Of a stretch of 64,000 nt of DNA, positions 27,500-39,586 are shown piece after piece. Below the pieces are notes generated by a model. That model was not told the DNA's origin. It did no database searches and saw only the letters and a program-made list of their open reading frames with translations. Made by a program: the position numbers and the translations under genes. Within the stretch, counting starts at the first letter, position 1; every line of letters begins with the position of its first letter. The stretch comes from Hypomesus transpacificus (taxonomy: Eukaryota; Chordata; Actinopteri; Osmeriformes; Osmeridae). The stretch spans positions 5,108,098-5,172,097 of the forward strand of contig NC_061064.1 in NCBI RefSeq assembly GCF_021917145.1. The letters are read 5' to 3'.

Positions 27500-27730
27500 C
27501 ATTGTCATTACCTTGCCAATATTAATGACACCTCATTAACACAGCAACCCCATTAAGACCGGCATGATGGGATAATTACCCACCATGCCAATGGATCTTT
27601 TACACTGGGGTTTGTCTCCTCTAATCAAGGATTAATTATATCTTAGTGGCTGTGATTAATGAGAAGACAATTGATCTTGATCACATGCTAAAGGTGAAGT
27701 AGGTGATTAGCTGTGCTCTGAATTACTTCT
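27500..27730. promoter_or_regulatory. Candidate enhancer / conserved non-coding element
   Basis: Dense cluster of ATTA-core sites on both strands (CATTAAC, CATTAAG, GATAATTACC, GGATTAATTATA, GATTAATGAG, CAATTGATC), together with GGATTA, the preferred site of Otx/bicoid-type homeodomains. It sits 1.4-1.6 kb upstream of the b3gat1 start-codon exon. No ORF explains it. The call rests on composition alone. Confidence 0.35.
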
Positions 27731-29100
27731 TTCCACTGCTGGTCAGAGACATGTACTGAATGTGGCGTGGAAGGCAAAATCAATGTCATGTTGTGGTTCC
27801 AGCAATCAACCAGCTCTGAGATCATTAGATGAGTTTGATTGTTGAGTTTGTTTATCGCTTGTGTTTCACTCCGGGGAGCCCAGCAATCTCGTGCAGTGGT
27901 TCAGGCACCCTTTTGTGGTGTCACAAAAGCCTTTACTCACAGGAAATCAGCTCAAGTCAAACCTACACTTGATATAATTCAACAATACTCTAACAACGTC
28001 AACAGCAAAGAAATAATCACAGGTTTAGATACATTAATATTTACCACCATAGCCCTAACTCTTATGAAGGTACATCAGAAAACATACCACATCTTCTGGC
28101 TGGTTGCACCTGTGGAGTCCACTAGCAGGTCATGTGTTGTGCCTCAGCGGATTTGAAAGCTTCGTGTCATCACCTCTCGTCTGCAGTGAACCTTTAGATA
28201 GCCTTTGCCTTCATGATATCTGCTTCAGGCCGGGGGATTTTGTGACAGATGTAGTCCACATTCACAGTTTGCAAATCAACCCAACATTATGGACTCCAAA
28301 CACTCCTTTTCAGCCTGCTGTCACAGACCCATCGCCTTAGATCATATGCAAACAGAGGAATTTTGTTGTGTTTCAGATTGCTTTTTCATGAGGCGATGAA
28401 AGGACCGCTTGCAGCCTTTCCTGACCTATTTTTCTGGTGTGTAGTGGCTCCACTGGGGGCAGAGGGATCCTTTGCAAATGTTTTTTCTGCAGAGCTGACC
28501 CTGTGAGCCAGATCCTCGTATGGTGAATCGAACTGACTTTTCATGGTGGCACAAAGATGGTTCATTAGAAGGCAGCTTTTCTACTCCCTGGGCCAGCTCG
28601 TCAAGGCTCTGGCTGTGAGGGGGGGATGCACTGTCTTGTATTGTATGAAGCATTTTAGGAAGTCAGTGATCACCCTCACTCCCTTGAGTGTTGACTCTCT
28701 GGAGACGTCTTTCAGCAAGTGTGAAGGTTGCAACTTGTTGTCTTTGAACTGTTAATAAACTGCTAATAACATCCATGAATAAATAAAAATGTCCTCCATC
28801 CTTGATCATACCATAGACTCAGTTCAACTCAACAGCTGAGTGTTTCGATTAATCTCTATGTTCTGACAAATGACTTTACTGTTGGGTACACGGTGAACTT
28901 AACCTCCTTCGTACCAAGCGTTACAATACAGCGGCAGGGAGAAATTAGCACAAACCCACTTCCTGTATTTTAGCAAAGGGTTTTCAAGTTAACGTCTTAA
29001 TTTGAGCTTTTGCATTTAGTGGCGTTCAGTCTGACTTTGAAGCACCCTCTGTGATGTGTGCCACCGCAGGTAATGACGTGGCTCAGGTCCGACCCCGGAG

Positions 29101-30948
29101 ATGCCGAAGAGACGGGACATATTGGCCATCGTGTTGATTGTGTTGCCTTGGACTCTACTGATCACCGTCTGGCACCAGAGTACCATCGCCCCCCTTCTGG
29201 CTGCTCGAAAGGGTAATGGTCCTTGTTGGCAGCTTCTTGTGAGAATTCATGGTTTCACAAAATAGTGCTTCCCAGATCCAGACTATTTTATGAAAATAAT
29301 TTTTGGGAACATTCTCACCAATTGCATCTTGCCAACCGTGCAATTCTTTCAGATACCGAAAATGTAGAACTGCAGTTTTGAATATCTCAAATTCCAACAA
29401 ACCAATAGCTGAGCCATGATGGGTGGAGAACTTAATATCAAATCTATTTGGGGGCAAGCCTTCAGTCAATGATGGATTTCTTATATTTACATTTGATATA
29501 GCAGCTAAACTCATTTGACCCGTCTATAAGAGAAACATGATGAAGAATAGGTGGGTTTTGCAGCAATTACATCATGTTCTTCCTTGCCTTAGACGACAGA
29601 CATGAGAGTCGGCGAGACTCCAGGAACACCTTCGGCCTTAAGGAGCCCTGCTCCATGGAGAACCGAGACATCGTGGAAGTTGTACGCACAGAGTACGTCT
29701 ACAGCCGGCCTCCGCCCTGGTCCGACGTGCTGCCCACCATCCACATCATCACCCCCACCTACAGCCGACCCGTCCAGAAAGCGGAGCTCACCCGGCTGGC
29801 CAACACCTTCCTCCACGTCCCCAACCTGCACTGGATCCTGGTGGAGGACTCCCAGAGGAGGACGCCCCTGGTCACCCGGCTGCTCCGGGACACGGGGCTC
29901 AACTACACCCACCTCAACGTGGAGACCCCCAGGAACTATAAGTTGCGCGGGGACATGAGGGACCCGCGGATCCCCCGGGGAACCATGCAGAGGAACCTGG
30001 CGCTGCGGTGGCTCCGGGAGACGTTCAGCGTAAATAGCAGTCAACCTGGCATTGTTTACTTTGCGGACGACGACAACACCTACAGCCTGGAGCTGTTTGA
30101 GGAGGTGAGGTGTCGCGCTCATTCCCGCTCATTATCACCAACCACTAGATAGGCGCTATTTGTACTTTCCATTGAAGTGCTAAATGAAGAAAATGGAAAC
30201 ATGGAAATGTCGTTCTCAGTGACGTAGCTCATGCTCTCTGTCTCCATTCTAGATGCGTTCGACCAAAAAGGTGTCGGTGTGGCCTGTGGCCTTCGTGGGA
30301 GGCCTGCGCTACGAGTCCCCTAAAGTCAACACCCTGGGGAAAGTGTATGGTTGGAAAACTGTATTTGATCCACACCGGCCCTTTGCCATCGACATGGCTG
30401 GCTTTGCGGTCAACCTGCAGCTTATTCTGTATAAGCCTCAGGCCTACTTCAAGTTGCGAGGAGTTAAGGGAGGCTACCAGGAGAGCAGCTTACTGAAGGA
30501 ACTGGTCACACTCAATGACCTGGAGCCCAAGGCTGCTAATTGCACTAAGGTGAGGATTGTTTTTTTGGGGTGTTAATTTTGAGAAGCAACAATATACAGG
30601 CATTTCACAATCTTTCTTGATTAGTTTAGTATAGAGACTGGGAGCTTATGACTCTGGGCACATGCAGTACACTTGTAACGTACTATATGCAGCCTTAAAA
30701 TAACCTTTCCTGAAACTTAACAGCTGTAGTGTTCAGAATGGAGTGCAAATTCAATTTAAGCCTAACACATCTCTAACTTGCTCTCAGAGTGCGAGTGTAA
30801 TAGTAACTGAGAAATCGATTTAAGCAGAACAATCCTCTAATGTCCTCTCTGTTTTGAGCAGGTACTTGTATGGCACACGAGGACAGAGAAGCCTGTTCTG
30901 GTGAATGAAGGCAAGAAAGGATTCACTGACTCTAACGTAGAGATATGA
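29101..30948 (+). CDS. b3gat1: Galactosylgalactosylxylosylprotein 3-beta-glucuronosyltransferase 1 (GlcAT-P)
   Basis: Golgi type II enzyme that transfers glucuronic acid from UDP-GlcA to terminal N-acetyllactosamine, the key step of the HNK-1 epitope on neural glycoproteins. Coding exons: 29101-29212, 29593-30104, 30253-30549, 30862-30948; phases agree and give 335 aa (human 334). Residues 1-6 (MPKRRD) are cytosolic and about 7-25 form the signal anchor. The variable stem runs to about 60; the GT43 domain starts at DIVEVVRTEYVY. The metal-binding DDD is at 196-198 and the catalytic-base Glu in GGYQES at 285. It ends in the family's TEKPVLVNEGKKGFTD tail. The ATG lies in an exon whose acceptor is at about 29070, so untranslated exons exist upstream. 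It converges with glb1l2 2 kb downstream, as in human. Duplicate (a/b) status is undetermined. Confidence 0.97.
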
Positions 30949-32921
30949 TACTTGGTCTGATACCAGCTGATGAAAGAGATATGTAAATGACTGACCCCTG
31001 GAGGGCTGGCAGGGGGGCCGACACGCTCTCCTAGGCCCCCCAGGGACTTGACATGAACCTGGAAACCTACTGTAGAATCCAAGCTTGTCCTGCTGAATAT
31101 GTATTGCACATTTGTTATTCAAAATGTAAGAATACTGGATAGAAAATGTGTTCGCTACCCACTTAGCACATTGGCTTTTCAGGTACCTCATCTGGCTGGG
31201 ACAGTGGACTATTCTGGCTGAGTGAGGGAGTCAGTGGTATTGTACAGTTCTTTAGGTCCACCCCTGGCTGCTATGCTAACAGTTCAAAGAGGGGAGCCAA
31301 CCTGTCCACAAATACAGTACTGTAGCACACAGCCTCAAACACGGGCATCACATATCAAAGCACAAACTCACAGAGGAGAGCAATATTCAGCTGAGCGCTT
31401 TGGCACCCTGATGATAGGAAGGCTGCCAAGATGAGCTGGCCAGAGAGCAAGGAATGCAGTCAGGCAATGCAGAGCGCAGGACTCATAGATGCTGGATCCA
31501 ATTGGAAGCATCCTCCAACCAGCCAAAACAAGCCAACCATCCCATCAGTGTTCTCGAACCACACATTGGACCAATCAGTGGCCTGGTGGTCTCTCCTCTC
31601 TGTTGGGGGAGCTGGCCCCGGTTGTCTAGGCCTGGCCTGTTGTGGGGTGTGAAGCAGGAAAGAAGAATGGGGGACTTGTCTGGTGGGAATCAGCAGTGAC
31701 TGACAGACTGGTCAAAGAGGACATGAACCCATCCCGTGTTCACTGTAAAACACTAAGCTATTCAGACAGTGCCCTCAACTTCGTTGCTAATTAGACACAC
31801 GCATGCAGACACTCAAATGCAGACACACACACACATACACACACACATACATCCAAACACAAAGCAGGGAGAAAAATAGCTAGTCTAACACTACGCTACT
31901 GTAATCCCAGCTTCATTTTTTCCCTTCCATTCATATGCACACATTTCCTGATCATGCAACACTACTGATTTTGTTTCAGCACTCTCATGTTCAGATCAGG
32001 GTCTTCTGTACAGATTACATTATATATCACAGAGTTCTCCGACAGAAATGATTGATCTCTAAAGGTATGTGACACTGCTGAATTTAATTGTAGTGTTAGT
32101 TACTAAAGTATTATATCACAATGGACAAAGCATTGTGTAGTCACTGGACATCGGCCAACTGAGATTCTTCTTTGATTTCCATGTTTCTATTTTCTTTCAA
32201 ATGTGGTGCCAAGGGGCCATTATACCCTTTTTGATTGGATATTCAAAGGTTACTGTAAGTTGTCAAAGAATCTGCCTGCAATATAAATGAGCCACTGTAA
32301 TTATGTACATATAAATAAATAAAAATAAAAAACACTCTACTCCATCTGCCAGGTTCTTTCTCTTTGTTGGAAGGGACTGTGATATCTTATTTTTCCTTTG
32401 TTAATAATCACAGCATTGTTTTTTATTGCTAGGCTCTGACAGCTTTCATATAGTATTAGTCTCTAGGGAACCAAGTACTGAAAATCCCCCATACTGTAGC
32501 AACAGACAGAACAGTAGGTATTTTCACCAGCTGTCTAGACAATTTGACACTTTGGGACTGGGATGAAAATAACAATCAGTCCGATTTTACTCACAATTGT
32601 ATTCCAACCATGTTCGATTACAGCCATAATTAATACATTAAAAACTGGGAAAAGGGAAAAATTCAACGAGCACAGTTGTCGGCCAGCCAACATGATCACC
32701 ACAGCTAAAGAGAAATGGCATTTAGGTTTTGGAGTCTGTTCCAATTAATTAAGTCAGAGTGGCATTTTCTTTAAGCACAACTGATATTCACCCAGGGACT
32801 GAGATGAGCTCCAGTAGTCACCCCAGCAAAATGTCAAGCCCTTTTATGTTACAGCAAAACGCACATTCACAGGTTGAATCCATATTCAGCCTGGTCCACC
32901 TGTAGCAGTGCGTGGTTTGAG
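30949..32921. other. Convergent 3' intergenic region of b3gat1 and glb1l2
   Basis: No genes. It holds a CA-rich microsatellite at about 31821-31852. A plus-strand AATAAA cluster at 32311-32330 could end b3gat1 transcripts. A minus-strand AATAAA (TTTATT at 32422-32427) could end glb1l2 transcripts. If both are used, the two mRNAs overlap by roughly 100 bp at their 3' ends. Confidence 0.4.
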
Positions 32922-35900
32922 TCACTGGATGTCCACAGCCATGCCCAGGTCAGGAACATCCTCAAAATGGACCTTATAGTCTGCCTCCTGCTCTTCAAAC
33001 ATGATGACCTGGGAGACAGCCCACAAAGGTCAACACCAGAATATCAAAGTGACAGGAGTAGAAGAATGTGCAGGGTTGAAAGGTTGGAGAAGTGCATATG
33101 ATAGTAGAATGTGTAGTAGTAATACCTCTACACATTTGTTAAAGATTCCACTAGCTTTATATTGTTTCATTAATAACTGTGTTCATGTACATTTGACAAT
33201 AACTTTGAACCTGAACTACCTGGTTGACACCACTGTTGAGGAAAGGCCCAGGGAGGTAGAGAGTTTGCTGGGGGCCGATGGACCAGTACCGACCCAGGTT
33301 CAGTCCATTAACAAATAACACACCCTTTCCCCAGCCCTAAAGACATTAAAATCATTCATAAGATTAAATAACTATCAAACTGCCACTTCACTTATTTATA
33401 ATTGACCTGAATATTCAACTAAATTGGTACACAGGCAGTGTAGTGTAGTCAGCCTAGACAATACATAGTAGAGCTGGTTTGTATTTACTCACCGGAAGCT
33501 TAACAAAGGTGTCGCTAGGATAGCCATATGTAAACAATCTGCCCATGAAAAACCCTGGGAAGCTGGGAATGTGGGGAAGAGATTTCCATGGCGCCAGGTA
33601 GAGGCTGAAATGTATAAAGTAGAAGGTGTTAGGTGTCTGCTGCATGCAGTGCTTTGGAACAGAAAGTGACAGCTGAAAAAGTGCAAACCTGTCAATGAAA
33701 CTTTCTTTCATTTCCAAACTGTAGATTGTAAAATCCCGCAATGGAACATTGTTCAAGAAAATGTCTCCTACTAGACCTACAAAACAAAATAAAAAATGGT
33801 TGAATTCTCAAAATAAACTAATTTATCACAATTTCTATGATTGTGTGATATATAATTGGTTTTCACCTTTGCGTTGATTATCAAGAGCTTTCCCATTTTG
33901 CACTCGTCCACAGTTCTCTACCAGCAGACTTAATATCCTTTTCCCCTGCAGGGTGAACATGACTTTAGTATTGGGCTGAGTTTTTATCAGTTCAACCATT
34001 CATCTCTGCCATTAAATTAGATATTGACTTCGAAAAACTCATATCAGATTTTAAAGCAGATTCCACAGCCCACCTTGTTGTCGTACCTTACCATCAGGAA
34101 CTGCTAGCTCGAGACTTTGGTGCTTAAAGATGCCAATGTAGTGCCTGTCCACAAACACCTAGACATAAATATCCCACCTGTCAATAACCTGCCCAGGGGA
34201 TTCCTGTTCTTCTCAGTTATCAGAATAGGTTTCTTGACACTTACCAGAGCTCTGTCACGCACATGGTCTTCAGACTTGAGTAGACCTCCACTTGTGATAG
34301 TTGTCTCATACAGGACGTAGCCGTAGGACTGGCCATTCCCATTGTTGAGCGGAAGATTCTCCATGTTTACAGGCGTTGGGGATTTAAAAGGCTTGGGGAC
34401 AAGAAAGGGATGCACCGATCTTTATTGCCCTCCAGAGGAATAATCTGCTAACACGGAGCATGCGTGCCCATCCACGTATGCCCCTACACGCACACATAAA
34501 CATACACACACATACCTCTTCCGTGAAGCTCAATGCGTCCCACAAGGACAGATGGTGGTACATGATGGCTGGCTCGTAGGCCTCCTTCCAGCGCAGGGCT
34601 GGCATGTCTGGGAGCTTTTCAACTCCTGCAGGTAAAGGTGAAAAGAGTCACCAGGCAACAGGGTCTAAACAGGGCCTCCTCTCTCTCCGATTCTCATCCT
34701 AGTCCTTGACACAGGCGGCGTTCCTATTTACCTCTGTTATGGACTTACTGTGGTAGCGGCTGAAGAGTTCCCTTAGGAGGTGATACTTTGGAGTGTATTC
34801 CCCTGCTTCCGACAGGGGAGCATCATAATCTAGAAGAGGACAACGACGAAAGGTTCACTTTGGGTGAGTTAATGAACACTGCCACTTAGTGGTGACTTGA
34901 TGGAATGGAATATTACCGGATGGAAAACAGAGGGACAGGGTGACCCACCGTAGCTTGTGATCAAGGCCTTGTAGGAGGGATTGGCCAGCGCTCCACTCTG
35001 GAAGCCAAAGCTTGTCCCTCCATGGAACATGTACAGGTTGACGGACATGCCTCGTCTCAGCATTTCCCGCACCGACGACACCATGTCTGCACAACAGTGA
35101 CATCGTCAAAGCTAGCTAGATAGACAATTAACTTAGCGTCACACGCTACATACCAGCAGATTTGAATCATGCAAGGTATCTTACCCTCAGGGGCGAGAAC
35201 ATGATGAAGATCTCCCCATACGTCAAACCAACCGGTCCAGTACTCCATCACCATCACGGGGCTGTTAGGCTGTCATCAATGACAACATAAACAACCAAAG
35301 GCATTCTCTTTGACTCCAGGGAGCTGTCAATCATAAATGCTTATTGATTGCATATGCGACTAGTGTTGGAAATCCCCAACATGATTTGTGCATACCTGAA
35401 CAGCATTCAGATATTCTATGTTTCCCTGATTTAATTTCCGAAGATTTACAGCTCGAAGAGCTGGAAACATAATAAAACATGATGATGTGTCTTTGATCAT
35501 GATATACAGTGTGCCAAAATGATACTTAAAATATGAGTAAACCTCACACATTGTTATGATGATCTGTGAATATATTAACGTTATTTATACAATACCTCCC
35601 GTTACACCCCCTGCCTGTAAGCCCTGGGGGGTGTCTGATGTAAGAAGGAGCTCACTGATCCCTCTTGACAGAATTGCCTTTTTTAAAGGAATGCAGACTT
35701 TAGGCACTAAAGACTTCACCAACAAATCATAACCATAACGTGTGTGGGTTTGAATGTGCTTGTATACAGTATGTCTGCGTTTACCTCCTTGATGAAAGGC
35801 ATGTAACTGTCATCGCCTTTGAAGGATCCATATTTACTCTCTAATTGAACTGCAATGATGGGACCTCCCTTTTTGAACTTTGAACAAAATAAGTGATTTA

Positions 35901-38073
35901 CAGGGCTAAGTTTACAATTCGGCCATGACAACAACTGCAAAGGAGATCTGTGGTTAGCGAAATATACCTGTAGGGGAACCATCTTTGGAATGAGCTTGTC
36001 AAAGAATGTGTTGACTGCGTCAATGAATCCTGGGTAAGTAGTCCTCAACCTCATGTTACCATCCCGGAGAAGCCAACTAGAGAGAAGGAGACATAGTGTA
36101 AGGGTACAAGGATAAAGTAAGTACTGTGTATGTATTGAAAACTATTTGTTCAAAAAATACCAAATGTAAGTAGTTCACACACACAGAGATGGGTTTTGTT
36201 GCGTAATGTGAATCATAACCCCCACCAGTCCCACCTCTTGTCTCTATCCCGCTTTCCTTCCCTAGAGCATCCAACTTGTTTATAATGGTTCCCATGGACA
36301 CACATTACAATTAAAATAGAACGTTGTGCAGCGAGTTCAAGTGGCCTTTGTGTGAACAGATTCACAAACCCCCTAATTGTGTTAACTAAGGAATGCTGCA
36401 AGGATAAGATACTCCACTCTAAAGCACAGAACATTTGGGATTTTATCCCATACACAATACACACCATATTCTCTGTAAAGAGTTACAGATTATTGATTGT
36501 TTTATAAGACACATTACCTTGGCAGCCCTCCTAGGTCTAACTCTGAGGAACTGTAAGGGCCTGGACATAGAATCACCCACAGTCCCAGATCTGCAGCCAG
36601 GTTTATATAGGCTCTGGGAACACAAGAAAGTGACATGCAAACGTACAACAAAACATACACTGTATTACACAGTCAGTGAGGCCAACTATTTACAGATGCA
36701 CAGTAAAGCAGAGATTGTCTCCAAATGGGAAATGCCCTTGATGCATAAGCCACTCTTGAAATATTGTTAATTACAAACTACATACACATCATATTTCCAA
36801 CTGTTTGTGGTGCGCAACCTTTACTTAGCAACTACTCCTGTCTCCTGAGGATCCTCACAGTTATTGCATCTCAAACTGTTGTTGTGAAAATGTTGCGGTC
36901 GTCAGGTGAGGGGCATCTGCTACCTCCTCCCCACAGTATTGTAGCCCAATAAATGAAAATGCCTGATACCTAGTCTCAGAAGGGGCTGCTCTAACTGCAC
37001 TTTGTACCAGGTATTCACATCAGGGGACTGAGGAGAGAGCAGCAGGTGTTTGCCTTTGCACCCAACAGATACAGCTGCAGCAAATTTGCATTCAGTGTTG
37101 TTTCATTTGCCTGATTCATTTGTGGTGGTGGAGAGGGTGGGGGGGGAGGTGGGGGGGGGGGGGTTATCAGAGTGTGACAAAAGCAGAAAGCTTTCCTTAC
37201 TCTATGTCCAAATCTGTTTGAAACTGGAAAACGCCTCTCGCCGGCTCATGTAAACTCCAGGGTACATATCTATAGAGGAGAGACGGGTCGCTTTTAACGT
37301 TCAACAAGTGGAATGATGATTGAGACATTAGTGAGGGTTTGAAAATATGTGTAGACAGAATACGTACGTGGTGAGTGTGTTGATGCCACACGCCCTCATC
37401 TTCATCATCCGGTCCCTCCAATAGGCTCTGGGCACCCGGAAATAGTGAATGGACCCCCCCAGGATGCGGAAGGGTTCGCCCTCCAGAGTGAACTGGGATG
37501 AGTTGGCACGCAAGCCAACCTTCCTACTCATTGTCCTTCCCCCAGACAGGAGACTGGAAAATGGGTTGTAATAATGATTTGCTTCATACACATTCAAGTA
37601 AAGAACTCACATACATTCAAGTCAAATGGAATTGACAGTAAAGGATTGGAATTCCTGACGGAGCATGTTCAGTATAGGCTATTGTGAATGGGTGACACAG
37701 GCTGTTTGTATATTTGGGATGAAAATACTGGTATGAGGATAGGCTATGCGTCACATCACACTTAACTTTTTTCACGTGGACCGCATTTACAACCAGTTCT
37801 TATTCAATATAAAGCTCACAGATTTTTCCCGCGAGATCAATACGGTTATAAAAACAGACAATTGATTTGCATGTTTCACCCATTTAACGCTGCCAACTTC
37901 ACAATTACAACATTACAACATAAACACTGTTTACGAGAATTCAGATGAAAGAAGTTTTAGAAAACTATGGGATCGACTTACCCGATGCACCGGTACATGA
38001 GAAAAGCAAAGATGCTCAAACAGAGAAGTGCATAACGTCTTTTATGGGTATTCCTTATTCTTAGAACAAACAT
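32922..38073 (-). CDS. glb1l2: Beta-galactosidase-1-like protein 2, active site substituted
   Basis: GH35 protein with 19 minus-strand coding exons: 38073-37982, 37553-37368, 37269-37201, 36613-36518, 36076-35968, 35877-35785, 35677-35596, 35460-35396, 35269-35185, 35086-34949, 34829-34749, 34625-34516, 34391-34245, 34158-34087, 33945-33867, 33776-33689, 33604-33493, 33336-33220, 33008-32922. All phases agree, giving 635 aa (human 636). Residues about 14-28 form a signal/anchor helix; the GH35 barrel starts near [17 protein letters not shown], followed by C-terminal beta domains (LGRYW-IGPQ). The nucleophile Glu in [10 protein letters not shown] (273) is present. The acid/base Asn-Glu pair of the family's VENEYGSY is Ser198-Lys199 here (QLESKYGSF); RPGPYICSE is CPGPYSSSE, and HGGTNFGF is HGGTSFGF. 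Normal galactosidase activity is therefore unlikely, yet no exon is broken. A glb1l3-type name is the alternative. Confidence 0.95.
37137..37163. repeat. Poly-G tract in glb1l2 intron
   Basis: Runs of 7 to 13 G interrupted by single A/T bases, within the intron between coding exons 3 and 4 of glb1l2. It lies on the strand opposite to the transcript, so the pre-mRNA carries C runs. Confidence 0.85.
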
Positions 38074-38497
38074 TTATCTGCTCAGGTTTGATTTAACAAA
38101 ACCAAAATCAACTCACAGATTGGATGTGAGAAAGGCACTTATTTCGCGTTGCAATTTCAGGGTTTATTCCACAAAGTGAGAGGACCACACAGAATTGCCG
38201 CCAACATACAATGAACCGATAGTCCCAACGATCATCGGACCGCCCAATGGGTAGCTCTTATTAGATCGTTTGCATAATAAAGAAAACACTGACAAAATGT
38301 TGAGGAAGTTTTGTGGTTTGTGGGTGCAGTCTAGCTTTGTGAGCTTCTGCAAACAGTATTAGCCTATGCTTCTTATGATTACTGAGGATTAGAAGTGTTA
38401 TGTGGAAGTTAACTAGACGTACATTTTGTTTGTGTTTGTGAGATACAAAAAAGTGACCTTGACATACTAGGCCCCGTTTCTTGATATAGCTTAGGTG

Positions 38498-38860
38498 TTA
38501 TGAACCCGGCTGCCTGGGAAGTGACAGGTGAACCCAAATGCAACACTCAGATGCTGATGTCATATGAACCAGGTTTATGGTAGCCACACATGCAGAGGGT
38601 GATGATGGTGAGGTCCGTGTAAGCCAGACAGGAGGGAATGAGGAGGGAGCCGTAGGTTGTAGGTGATGGAATAGGTAGCCGATGATGGTTGGGAGGTGAA
38701 CTGGAAGATGTGGACCGGAGTATTGGTGTATGTGACCTGGAACACAGACTGGACAGACACACACAAAACCAGGACTGGACTACACAGAAACATTGACAAC
38801 AAAACAGAGACACTGTCTGAAGAGTTAGTTTAGTTTGGCCATTCTTGCATGAACCCAAAA
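38498..38860. mobile_element. Possible LTR-retrotransposon remnant
   Basis: The block starts TTATGAACCCGGCTGCCTGG and contains ACAGGTGAACCCAAATGCAA and AACCAGGTTTATGGTAG. These motifs are reminiscent of dispersed gypsy-type LTR ends in fish, but this is recalled, not searched. No retroelement protein is encoded, and ends and target duplications are unresolved. Confidence 0.35.
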
Positions 38861-38997
38861 GTGAAAGAATAACTTCTCTAAATGCATCTTTATTAGTCTG
38901 CTTTCAATTTAAACAATCTACAGTGGTGTGAATCAATGCCGTTGGGGTTAAAAAGGTAACACTACCTCATTTTAAACAATAAATAACAGTCAAGGGG

Positions 38998-39183
38998 GTA
39001 GAAATAGGCCAGACATTATTAGAATAATTTGGTGTATATTTTAGATTTTTCAGTGCAATTTTGAAAAAGTTATTGAGCTTTGCGAGGATCAGAGATTAGC
39101 GATTTTCTAAAGTTTTGTTTGAAATGTAATTGCAAAAGTAAAGGTTGTGGAAGTAGGCCAGACATTATTAGAATAATCTGGTG
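38998..39183. repeat. Direct repeat of ~36 bp spaced by ~150 bp
   Basis: Two copies (38998-39034 and 39147-39183) share TAGGCCAGACATTATTAG plus AATAAT and differ at only three or four positions. The DNA between them is unique and AT-rich. Confidence 0.8.
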
Positions 39184-39586
39184 ACATTTTTTGTTTTATA
39201 TCCAAAAAATATATAATTTAAAAAAAATACAAAAAAATTGTAGGCCTACAGTTAGTTTTCACCCAGTCCCCAAAACGCAACGCTGCAAAGTAGCGTCTTC
39301 CGAATGTGAGACGAATGTCGAATATGAAACTAAATTCACCTCAACATTAATTTTTTATGGCCCTATAGGCTACAGGTGCCCTCCCAGCCAAGACACATAG
39401 GTGGGCCTTACCATGCATCTGTGGCAGTATTTTGAATGTAAAATTACATGAGCAGACCTAAGGAAATACACCCTATTAGTCCTAATGCTTCACCACTAGA
39501 CGTAGACATTTTGTGAATTATTGAACTTTTATTTAATGTAGCCTAATATTATCAACAGTAGGTGGTCATCAGCCCAACATTGTAGT

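Larger units (their letters stand above)
23285..29070. other. Non-coding region upstream of b3gat1
   Basis: No coding signal. It holds a GT microsatellite at 25624-25692 and two blocks (about 27.0-27.16 and 27.5-27.73 kb) rich in homeodomain and POU-type sites that look like enhancers. If the 5'-UTR exon at 23030 is real, this is a b3gat1 intron. Confidence 0.5.

Noticed and set aside
29589-30122. 177-aa minus-strand open frame
   Set aside because: Antisense shadow of the GC-rich b3gat1 exon 2, whose plus frame is unambiguous.
34087-34096. Earlier donor GTAAGG at 34091 for glb1l2 exon 14
   Set aside because: Using it breaks the phase with exon 15; the donor GTACGA at 34086 keeps the frame and the human-like length.
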